From the NCBI GenBank assembly GCA_014549065.1, contig JACDOX010000016.1:6373757-6437756 (forward strand): a stretch of DNA of 64,000 bases. The letters run 5' to 3'. The notes under the pieces were generated by a model. The model ran no database searches. It was given only the letters and a program-made list of their open reading frames with translations, and was not told where the DNA came from. This document shows, in pieces, positions 1 through 11,999 of the stretch (its first letter is position 1; each line of letters starts with the position of its first letter). The translations under genes were made by a program, and so were the position numbers. Source of the DNA: Cardinalis cardinalis (lineage: Eukaryota; Chordata; Aves; Passeriformes; Cardinalidae).

Positions 1-3000
1 AAGAGATCCTGGAAGTCCTCAGCAGAATGCAGGGTGCATCGTGAGACANTGGCAGTGTGGGGCACCACTTGACTTCCTCTAGAACACACACACCTGAAGA
101 ACTATAGTTCACCCTGCTCTACATGCACAGAGGGTTTTACTTAACGTCCTACATGACAAAGCTCTGTGCACCAATTTAACAACATGCTTCCATGTTTTGA
201 TGGACAGACAGACTGAAGCTCAAGACACTAAATNAGAGCTGAGGGTCAAATTACCATGGTGCTCACTCTGGTGGGCCCCTTCCATGAGGCATTACAATTG
301 ACCTGCATGAGGGGTTGTCAGATGATTTAGTCTGATTTACACCATTACACTACTATACTTCCTTGGTCTTGTCTCCACAAACATTAGTAAAATCTTTCCT
401 AGCAGTCAAGCACCTGCAAATTCATGCCTTCAAAATACAGCCCTTCCTTCCCTCTCCCTCACTAGGAGAGTTAACAGAAAACAAGAAGATTCCTGTAACT
501 TCCATTCCTAAGAGTCAGAAACTCTTATTCACAAACATCATGCAGGCCAGAGAATTCTCTTGTGATCTTACCATGTTTGTGGTCTTATCAGCATGAATAN
601 AAATGAATGTAGAACCACAGATACTTTAAAAAAATCTGGATGACATTATTGCCATTGGAATAACATAATACNGAAATATGGTTAGCAAACATAAGCTTTC
701 TTCTGAAAATATTTTTATATCACTTTATTAGAAGTATAAAAAATTATTATCTGGCTTTTTACAACAATCACTAAATATGCTAACAACTTGATTGTACACC
801 CCAATAAATTCCAAGCGTCCAGCAAAACTACTGAGTAAACTTTACAAGGGAGAGGAAAAATGAAGGAGGGNGAAGTCCAAAGCAACAATGTTGCTGCAAC
901 ACTATCCAAGCCTTTTCTGGTTTTGGGAACAAGAATGCTAATCCTTACAGCAGAAGCTAAGTATGAATTTCTAAAGAGCAATGCACCATGGATCTTTCCT
1001 TCAGTTAGACACTTCAGCTCTCAATCAGTCTTTGATAAACCATTAGGAATTCTCCCTCTTAAGGGATATTTTTCAGCCAAGGAACAAGCAGATGAGTCTT
1101 ACCAGCATCTGAAACACAACTGTGCAACACCCAAATCAGTACAGGGTTGGGGGAAACAGTTTCAAAAGGGCAGTGTNTATCTTTAGGACAGTAGGTCTGA
1201 CATCCAATTTACCAAACAGCTCAACTGCAGCACTTTGGATGACAGATGGCAATAAATTTCTCTGCCTTAAGGCAGTTTCCCACAAGGCTGTACNATTCCC
1301 CAAGCTCTGCAGTGAGCTGCAGGATGAGCTCTTTCCAGAAGACCATCNTCACCCTGAAGGCCTGCCCCCACTGCTGCTTATCCTCTGCTTGCAGCACCAC
1401 CTGTTCTGGGAGGTCAGCCATGGAACCAAACTGTGCTAAGGACAGGGAGAGTCTTAGTGAGAGACGAGACTGGAGAGAGGCACTGCCAGCCCTGGGTGAC
1501 ACGAGCAGGCTCAGGAGCTGGGCNGCCCTTACTCACAGCAGGCACAGACACAGTGATGGGAGGAACCATTTCATGAACTCAATGAACTCGATTAATTTTT
1601 CAGCTGCCTGTCAAAAAAGCTTTTAAAAAATCAGCTTGCTATGCACAACAGAATAGGAACTGATATGTGACTACNGTTAGAGATTGTAAATAATGCCTTA
1701 CTTTAAATTCAATGTACCCATGTCCTACCAAATAAAAACTTATTAAATTGCTGCTTTACTAATTTCTTACAAAGTAACACACAATATCCTCCAGTTTTTA
1801 CAGATTAATGACTCTGAATTTTAATCTGAAAATTCCACTGCCAATTTCAAAGTAAATTAAAAATATTTGTCTCTTGTTAGAACCTGTGTAGTAGTCAAGA
1901 GAAGCATTCACATCATTCAGCAAAAAGCAGCTCATCACAAAGGTTCCAAACCAGGAAACCTCTCTTTCTCTGCATCACACACAAATGCACCTCATGTAAT
2001 CCTACACTGCCTAAGCAGCAGACAGCAGAAAGGGCTATGATAANGTGCCCTTGTATTTGATTAAACTGATGCATTGTAGGAGCTGATGTTGGGCGGCTGC
2101 TACTGAATTTTCCTACTCCGATTCTCAAACCGACTCCCTAACAGAGTCAAGCTTTTTCAAGTGTCCCATCAACAGACTATTTTTNGACTTGAAAATTTTG
2201 TAGGCCTTGAACAGATTTATTTGTTGAACTCAGGTAGTAAGCTTTTCAGATGGATTAATGGAGTAAGTGAAGTGTCTCTCCAGACTATACCAGAAGGCTT
2301 AAGAGACCTCATTTTCTAAGAAATGTCAGCTATAGGCACAGAAGACTTCTTTGTACTCTGATTTTCTCCATGTATTTTCCATTTGCACGAGCAAGTCCAA
2401 GCCCTCCTTCCCACTGGCAATGTTATCAGTGAGACAATACCTTTCTATAACAAAAATAGCACAAACTTGCATAAGAAAAATGAATTTGATAACAATAGAA
2501 CGACTTTCTCATAATAATTTAATAAGTTGAAGACAGGAAGATTTAAATCCTCCAGAAGAGCTGCATAAAAGGGATTGATGAATTCATCAGCTCCTCCAAG
2601 CTTCCCAAAGAAGCCCAGACAATATTTCTTACCTCCTGTTCTACAGATACCACCTATAAAAGAAAAGCAGGCATTCAAGTCCCTCTATTATGCTATTCTT
2701 TGCCTCTGGGGCTAAACTCACTGTTGAATCTGCTTTAAGTAAATGTGACACATTTAAAAATATTCTGATTTGTTTCTAATCTTCCTCATTAGAGTAATAC
2801 ACTTGTAACGCCCTTTCTGGTTAGGATCATAGTTCTGAACCTGAAGTTACCATATGGACATACAGCAAGCTATTGACCTTTATTGTTTTCCACTAAACCA
2901 AGAAAAGTCTGCAAAAACATCACCAGAAACGTAAACACATGCTATCACTAGTTCTAGTTAAGTACTGTCAGTATATTCCATTATTTCAAGAAGTCCTGAG

Positions 3001-6000
3001 ACCTACAGAAATCCTAACAAACTAAATTATGAACTCAATGGATTGAAAAATCATGGACTGCTCAAATTTTTGTATGGATTTAGCAGTATACTTTTACATA
3101 CAGTTCTCTTTTCTTGTTATTGGATAAATAAAAACAAAGTGATGGGACTAAAACACAGAAATGTAATCCTGTAGCAAGTCAGCAACTGCTGCCACTTAAA
3201 ACATTTCTTCTTTTTCTCTCTTTTTTTTTTTGTTTCTCCTCTGGTTGACTGTCATGTTGGTGCTATGAGAAAGGACTGCAGGAAATAACTTGACACATAG
3301 GGNAAATTTATGAATTCTGTATACTTTCTCTTTAAGCACAGAACCTTTGGGATTTTATTGTTTTAATCTATGTTTGATAGTAATATTTAATTCCATCAAA
3401 ATTATTAGGTCATAAAAGGATTCAGTGGTAGCCATCTGCTGGGAGCCTCCTCTTCACTCTGGGGGGATCAAAACAAAACTACACTGAATCTTTCATCTTA
3501 CTTTGTTGAGTTACTCTAGGAATCAAAGAGAGATTGACAGTAACAGGATAATTTAGTAACCATGAATAGATGGACTAAAGACTAGTTCCAAATGACTTCA
3601 TTTCTGTTCTTTAGAAAAAAACCTTCCCCTTCCATGAAATGTGCCCATGATACAGTAACTAAAAATCTTTCTAGACAGCAAACACACCAAGGTTGTCCCC
3701 TAGAAGTGAGTATTTTCAAGCCATTTCACATCTTAGAAAGAAGTTCTTAACTCTTGGCTCCAGATCCTTTTCCAAATTGTTGCTTCCCTTCACATACTTA
3801 GTCTTATTCTTCCTCTCTCCAAATACCCAAACCTATTCTCAAATAAAACATATCCTGCTATCACACAATTAACATTGAATAAAAAAAATACAAGGGAAAG
3901 TATTANTGCAAATAAAGCCAACCATGGAAATGTCACAATAAAAATATTTTCTTTTACCAAAAGAGTGGTTAAAACAAACGTGAATAAATTCAGTACCAGG
4001 ATTTTCATGACTTCAGCTAAGCAGAATAAATGTGCTGGGTCAAGNCAATAAGTGAAACTAATCATGCTCTGCAGAGCTGTGGCCTCCTGACAAGCCATGT
4101 TCTGAAGTCTCTTTCTAAACTGTTTTATCTACAGAGTCCATTCAAACTTCCCAAGCGAGGGCTGGAATCCACAGCACAGTCAGCTAATTAGAGCCAACAA
4201 TGTGGGAAATGCAAGATAATTAAATTTTCCTCCTAAAAGATTTATTTCTGAATACCAGTTTAGGGAGACTAGGGGGGAGCAAGTAAGAAATTAATCTCAC
4301 CCTGGAAAACTTAACTCATCTTTCTGAGACTCTCCCCAGGAATGGAGCAATAATGTGGTGCTGCTTATTAAGAAACAGCACTGATCACAGTACTATTACA
4401 CAAAGATGCTGCTGTACACATACTTTTAAAATCTGTGTCCTTGATATCAGCAGATATTGTCTGTACAAGCAGAAGACGTGCATTTAGTCCATGACACAAC
4501 TGCAGGGAGAAAGAATAAAACCAAGTTTGAATCAAAAGAAAAATATAAATAAAACCCAAGAGTTCTTAAAAATAGGAATTGTCAAACACAAGAGGAAGGG
4601 TTCTTCCTCTAAAACAGCANAATCAGAGTTTAAAAACGTAATCTCTGCCCAAGATTAGAAAAGGCTACCTGAACGCATGAGTCTGGAGGATGGTTCAGGT
4701 GAAGAACGTGGGCTTGTGATTAACTAGATCTGAAAAATAACCAGTTATTCAAGCTAAGCAAGCCCACATGTTCTCATTCTCCTGAAAGACAACACAACTC
4801 ACCCCAACTGACCCTTAACAGAGATTACACAGATTGCNTCTTGCAATGGATATTGCTACTCACCTAGAACAAAGCTGGGGCCTGAATTAGATATCCACTC
4901 AGTGTTTTATACNGCTGAGCAGACTGTTGAAAGGCAAGTTTGGACATTAGGTGTTCAGTTTCAACATCCAAGCTCTCCAACAAGGTGTTAATACCCTTAT
5001 GGACAAGGGCACAGAACACTGAAGAATATTTAGTAAGGTGGTTTAGCTACAAGCCCTATATAAGCAACCTCTCAAGTGACATTATCACCCTTTCTTATTT
5101 CTTCCTCTGCCATTCTTTTCTCAAGAACTCAGATAACCATCACAGGTAATCTTTATTATCACAATTGATCTTGTATGTTTAAACCACAAATAGGACAGAA
5201 GCAGTCATATTGCAGCNCCACATAAGAATCAGACCATTCTGCTTAGGGAAGGACACCTTTCCTTAGGATTCACAGGACATTTTCCTATTTACACTAAAGT
5301 GAACTGTAGAAATGTCTCAGTTTCCCATAATTAAGAAAGAAAAAAAAAGGAGAGATTCATCACTGTACATTTCTTCACCCTCAGGCTGTCCTTTCTGCCG
5401 AAGGAGCCAGAAAGGCAAAGGTATCCAGTAAAAATACCTGCTTATCACCTCCCAAGCTGGCTTNGTGAGTAACTTGACACTGCAGCTGAACAGTCAAACC
5501 CACATCCATGCTTTAATTAGAGGTAAGGGGAGCACCTACTGTTTGCATTTACAGTCTGTGTGGTTCATGAGCAGCAGGAGCAAGTTCAGCCATCACAACT
5601 GCTCAGCTTGTGCTGCTCTGATGCATGGTTTCAGCAGGGGAACAATTAAGCAGACCCATTCACAGCTGAAGAGACCACTAAATTTTGCCAAGTGCAGTCT
5701 CTACTGTTTTATCCTTGCTACTGTATCTTGTCAACCACTGCACCACACAAATTATCAACAGAATCCATCTCTCTCTGCTGACAGCATGGGCATGGGGGTG
5801 TCNATTCTCCCATGAACACAGAGGATATTTATTCTGCTAACTCATCCACTTGTACAGAGATTGAGCATATCCCATCTCATAAGAGATTAAATTTTTGGAA
5901 AAAGAATTCAAGAATAAAACATCATCAATAAGTGCTGGTATTAGAACAGCTTCACTGCAGAGACTGAGACAAAGGAAAGGCAAGCAGAAGGAAGCAGACA

Positions 6001-9000
6001 GATAAAAAGTGGCTTGCTAGGATCTGAAAAACCAATGACAAGAGACACTCAAATGAAGAGCAAGATTAGTTTCACTTATTTTCTCATTACAAATTTTGCA
6101 GATTAAAAAACCTCAGACTATGAAGGAAAAGAAAGAACAAAAGAAAAAAATATTTTCCTATTCACAAAATTGGTAGTTCATGCTGGAACTCCAGAAAAAC
6201 CTGGAATTATGGTAGAAATATTCCACTTGAAAGCTATCACAAGTATTGCACGCTGTGGAAGAACACGACCCTTTGGTAACAAAACAACACACAAGTTCAT
6301 AGCAAATCTGTAAACCCTGTACTGCCAAAAAGAACTGCTAAATANCATTTTAAGAACCATAGTGACATAAAACTGTTTTTATGTTTCAATCAACTCCAGC
6401 TGGAGTGACTTGGACTTTGGTATTTAATGAAACTTTAAATGCAATTATTTAATAAATTGTCTACAATTGCAAACACATTTTAAACACACCCTAGCATGCT
6501 ACAGTTACTTCTGTCACTGCTGTGTACTACTGAAGTTCGGCTCATTGTACCAATTAGTTCAGGCAAATACAGGGAAAGTGCTCTCAGGACAGCAGCTGGA
6601 GGCAGTGGTGTTATTTCAGATACAAAACAAGTAAGCTGAGTAAAACTAAAACAAAAATGCTCCGAGCAGTTAAATGTAAAATCTTAAATCTTTTCAGTCA
6701 CTCATGGCTACAGAGTAAGACAATGGAAATTTTCAAGCACAGTACTTAAAAATCTATCTAATCTTTCTTTAATAATCACACTTTTTCAAAATATCAATCC
6801 TTCAAATATGCTGCAACGTATCAATAAGAGAGCACATCCTCTAAAATGTGAGAGGGGCTTTTATTTCAACTTTTGGGGTTCTAACTCATTCAAGTTAGAA
6901 GAACAGATTGTTCCACAGCCAACAGGCCATCTGCTGACCTTGTCTCCAGCGAATCCCACAGAAAAAGACATTGTGATGGAATGACCCAGGCAACTGGGAT
7001 ACACACCATTAAGTAAGAGACAGAATGAAGAATGGAAAACTTTTGAGGGTAACTGTAGACAAACACAATCACTGCATCAATGCATTTTTTTAAAATAAAA
7101 AAAATGAGAAAGATGAAGAAGCTATTTGCTCTGAAGCTAGAAGACTACTACTGTATGCCTNGCAAACAGGGCTTGTCTCAAGGGTTTCTTTGATTTTAAA
7201 ACAAAACTGTGGTAATAAAGTACACTTAAATAGTCTCTTTTCTATCCGCAACTTCCAAGAAGTCCTTCACTCTTTTAATAAAACAAATGTTCTTCACCTC
7301 CACAACAGAAGATTGTATAAACCAGTTAGTATTCACTGGAATTTTCCTGTGTCACCTCATTTCAANAAACTTGTTAACTGGTTGCTACTAACAAAGGTGC
7401 AAAAAAAATGTTTCCAGAGTCTAATACTCTACTTTGTATTCCTTCAAGTAACTTTTAATACTTCTGAATTAGGGTAAGAAAAGTCAATGCAGACACTGCC
7501 TGCAAGGACATATAATTCAGTGTATCATTTCATAACCCAGCTGTCAACAGAGACAACATTTTTATAATCCATGTATTGTATGCGTGCCAGTATGAGATGA
7601 ATAGTCCTGTAACTATAATCAATACCGTTCATTCAAACAACTGGCAGCAGCATTTCAGACAACTGGCAATTTCATCAGTTTCACTGGGCTGCCCAAAAAT
7701 AAACAGCTTGAGAAGGATGAATGATCTCTGTGGTTATCTATAAATAATACTAATCTCAGTCATTTGTTTCAGGGNGTTCATCACTGGGAGCTGCAGAAGT
7801 CTCATATCAGTGCAGANGGCATGGCAGCCTTCAAGAAACTAAAGAAATGCCGATGAATTTTACTGTTGGTTTTTCATTCACAAAGTTACTGTATTTACAT
7901 ACAGGCCCCACTGAAAGCTCCAGGATCCCTCCAGTGCTTCAGCAGTTCCAGCTTTGCAGGAAACTCACACGTTCTCAAGGACTGGTAAAGACCTCAAAAG
8001 TCNAACTGGATTCACAGAAAGCTCCAGTGATCTGAGCAAACCCAGCCTGGGTGGTGACTTACACTAATGTCACTTAAAAGGAAATGTGACCAAGTTTGGG
8101 GTTTTTAACGACTTCAGTGTGAAACTTGCCCACTCTCAAAAGAGTTACTGAGAGCAAAACAAACCCAACAGCTCCGTGTGAGTGAGACTAATGCCAAGGC
8201 TGATGGGCACGAGGTGAACCCAGGCAGACGGGGAACAGAAGGCGCCATTCACAGTCCTGTTCACTGTCTCTGGGAAGAAAATAGCTCCTTTTTTTTTATT
8301 TTTAAATTATGCTCCTATCTATAAAAGCAAAGCAAGAACAGAGAACATAGAAAAAGGAATAAAGACAGCTGACTAAAGGGAAGAACCACATCTCTGTGGA
8401 GTACAGATCCCAAAGAAAGCTTCTAAAGCCTTGAAGTAAAAAAGACCCAGTTGCTGTGGTTGTAGTGTCTCTCCCTGGCAGCCCTTCGTGGCTGTGAGCA
8501 AGGTACTGCAACACCACTGCTGCCTAGCATGTGACCCTGCACATTGGTGGGTCACCAGCCCTGGGCTGAAGCACGTATCTCCTTCTCCTGCAGGAAAATC
8601 TCCTAACCACCAGGAATTCTTACANGTTTTCTACCCTATTTCACTGTAAAAATTACAAGATGCCTGGTGTGTGCTCTAGAGAACACAGAGAAAAGATCAG
8701 TTTTCCCAAGAACCTAGAGGTTGGCACTCCTTGGCTTCCAGACAGGATTTGTGGTGCCATGAGCCACCACTGCAGAGAGCTCAATACACCACTAGACTGC
8801 AGCAATTCTTCTCTGCAGATATCATGAATGGGAGCCAAGGCCATCACCTCAGCTCCTTCACATGGAGTGTAANGCTCCAAAGAAAATCCATCAGATGAGC
8901 TCTGCAGAAGTGCCCAAGCCCTCTGAACAGTCTGAGCAGGAAGCAACAGCACATCTGTGTGTGTTTCTCTGTTTAATTACCCAGGTAATCAAACTGCTGC

Positions 9001-11302
9001 TGCACCAAGCTTCAAAAGTCACGTTGTTCCATCTACATCCAAAAATCACTTTTCAGCCTTAAAGCCTGTTGCTCAGAAAATTTATATCCTGGCAATTAAA
9101 ATATTCTTCAACTTGTAGCATTATCCAATTTACAAGCTTATTGTTAGTTTAATGACAATCAGCATGCCCAGCCACATTAAGGCAGCATTGCAGCGGGATG
9201 TTTTCAGCATAATCGCCCACAGCAAAAGGATTAATGGCACCAACTTCTCTGAAAAGGGAACACTCACCAGTGGACAAACAGGGGAACCTCACAAATGCCA
9301 CACCTCTGAGAAATTAAGCAGGTTGTGGCTGTTTTAAAATGAAAGCCTTGATTTTATTGTTAAGTAAAATTGTCTGTACGGCATTCATAAAGAAAAGCCA
9401 GCTTTTAAGAATGGGTGAATTTATCAAGCTGCACATCTTTGATCATCAATATTTTAAAGTTACTACTTTTTATTCTATATTGCCAATAAATCTCCACACA
9501 CTGTAACCATCACAACATGATCCACTTCTCCAGGAGATTTAAAGCTGGACTCAGTTGCAAAAATGCACCTGAACAAGGTAGGAGGATGGCTAAACTGGTA
9601 AAATAGTCTCAGTTTCAGGTAAATGATGCAGTAGCAGCATGCACTGTTATTAACCTGAAGTTCATAATGAGAGCTTAAATGAACAGTTCTCAGTGGACAC
9701 AGGCCTTTGTAAGGGAGCTGCACTCCTGCAGTTGGCACTAATTGATCCTTTTGCTGGCAGGCTCAGTGGAAAAGGCAGCAGCAGCAGGAACNGCAGGCCC
9801 TTCTCTGTCATGCAGAACAAAGTCACACTCCTGATTATCCAGGAGGTTTGATCTTAATGCTCTACACTTCTACAGCTGCTTTCATCCAGGAAAGAGGCAG
9901 CCAGGATAGCAGGGGAGACTGTCACGCTGCTTTGTCCCTTCTCACACCCNTTTTGCAGAAGGTCTCCTGGTTTTGGGGTTTTCAGGTACTTTTTCATGTG
10001 TACTCACACACATTCAGTTACAGAGCTGAACCTCTGAGAAACTAAAATGATTCATATCTCATACACAGCTTTACCCAAGCTTCTTGAAAACACAAATAAT
10101 TTTGATTTTAATCCCCCTATAGAGAATTTTACAGTAAACTGAAATCAACCCAGCATATACAAGAAATAGACTGGGCTGATATCATCAGTTTTAGAGACAA
10201 CATGGTAGAAAGTAGAATTTTGTTCAGAAAGATGCCATTTTAAAATTCACGTGGAGATCCTGACTAAGGCAGACTATTCCAGTGCAGCAGATTCTGGAAT
10301 CAATTAACAAAACAATTCTTATTAACACAGAGAATCTCCAGACAGTACCAAGGAAGCACAGAATCTTTGCAGAAAAGCCCGCAAGGAAAATATACTTTAA
10401 TATCAAAGTGTCTCCTCCAGTGTATGAAGAGATTGCCTCAAATCTCAAAAGCATTTTATGTGAAACAGGGGCTAGCACTGCAGAACAACACAATAAGAAT
10501 TTAAGACAGGAAGTGCAGATAATTTATCTAAATAAAGCTTTCAGGAGAATAACTGACTTATGTTGATACTGATCCAAGCTGGAACCTGACCAGGATGCAG
10601 GAGTTACCATCACTACCACAATAAGTTCCCCATTTATGAAAAACAACAGGGTGTTTTACACATGAAAATAAATTGAAAGGCTAGCTTTATGCTTCTGTCA
10701 AAAGACCCCATTCTACCAGAGACTTGTTCTTGAATTATCTCTAGAATGACTCAAAGAAAGGTGCAGTGTTTTTCAGTCAGGACTATCACTATTCTTGCAA
10801 GCACCTAAGAGACACAAGGAGTTAAATTTCANAGAAGAGTCTACGGTCTTTAATGTCACATGGCTTCTATTCATAAAAGAATTGCAAAATACATAAACTG
10901 ATGCAGAAAAAAAGTAGTGAAAGATTCACAGCTTCAAAAAATACACCTGCAGTTGGGAAAGGGGGGAAAAAAAAGGAAATCTGAAAGTAGATATGGTATA
11001 AGTGACTTCTACTAAAAGCAGGGTCAGCACTTTCCACTGGAGACCATTTGATTTACACTATTTTGTTTCAACTGAAAAACGAAATCNTTCCTTGGCAGAT
11101 TCTGCTCTACAGAGTCTATTACAGATACTTCTGAGATACCCAGCATCATTTATAAGGGGACACTTGCTACTGCTGAACGTGACCATTTTGCTAAATTTCC
11201 TGAAGTTCCAGAAGGAAACAACATGCAATGCAACACAAGGGCGCATTCAGTTAGCTGCTGAAGTCAAGGGTCTGGACAACCTGCACAGCCCTGGAGGAAG
11301 GG

Positions 11303-11354
11303 TATGCTATTGATTAAGATGTTCAGGGTNTGCTATTGATTAAGATNTTCAGNG
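11303..11354. repeat. 26-bp tandem duplication
   Basis: Two adjacent 26-bp units share TGCTATTGATTAAGAT and a TTCAG end. The second copy has ambiguous bases at 11330, 11347 and 11353, where the first copy has A, G and G. It abuts the LTR-like block. Confidence 0.85.
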
Positions 11355-11999
11355 TGTCCCCTGAAGAATCCCTTGGCTGTCCTNNACCCACAGTCCCTCC
11401 TTAGAGCCAGGAACACCCCAGGAGGGACCACTCTGCTTTTAGCCTTTAGTGATTTCACAGAGCTACTCCAAATCCACCCTGGTGTAAATCACAACAGAGG
11501 AAGACCCCAGCATGTATCTTGACTGTCACAGCATATATCACAGCAGAGACAGCCACAATACACAGAGCATCACCACACAATTTCAGAAGGCTTTAAGCAT
11601 TCACCCAGAGTAACGCCTCACCACATCAGAAGGCTTCAGGCACNTGCCCAGACAGAGCACCATCAGCTCACTTCAGAANGCTGCAAGCATCTGCCCTGCT
11701 TGTGCTTCAGCACAACCTTTNATAGCCTCCTGTTCATGCATTGCACCTGTGCCCCCTCTGTTCCCTTTGGGGGTTGCTCAGTGNCCCGGGCACTCCATGG
11801 CTCGTTGNGTCAGTGCTGCTCACCTGCTGCTCGCAGCTGTGCCCACTGGGGATGAGGCTCAGCCCCACTCCCAATGACCACAAACTGTGCACCTACATTG
11901 ACTGCCCCTATTTATTCTAATGGGATACAGAGGCCTGTTTTTCTTTTNGTGAGGGCAGAACAATAAAGCACTAAACACTAGGTCCTGGTGGTCACTGCA
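11355..11999 (+). mobile_element. LTR-like block, possible solo LTR of an avian endogenous retrovirus
   Basis: This block stands out from the surrounding intron in composition and structure. It holds three imperfect copies of a TCAGAAGGCTT-type core at 11583, 11626 and 11673 (spacing 43 and 47 bp), as in U3 enhancer repeats. A TTnATAG TATA-like motif lies at 11719-11725, a GC-richer stretch follows, and AATAAA lies at 11962-11967. A TG at 11355 and a CA ending at 11999 are possible ends, but no convincing target-site duplication was seen. There are no gag, pol or env frames, so if it is retroviral it is a solo LTR. Ambiguous bases are unusually dense here. The orientation follows the AATAAA signal. 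The alternative is another repeat class or a non-repeat segment; I do not recognise a family. Confidence 0.35.
11583..11696 (+). repeat. Three imperfect direct repeats of about 45 bp
   Basis: The core TCAGAAGGCTTTAAGC recurs in diverged form at 11583, 11626 and 11673, each followed by a CA-rich stretch and CCC. The spacing of 43 and 47 bp shows an old tandem array. It lies in the putative upstream half of the LTR-like block. Confidence 0.6.

Noticed and set aside
2445..2678. 77-codon minus frame in intron 2
   Set aside because: As a protein it matches nothing I know. Only the splice-signal pair inside it was kept as a lead.
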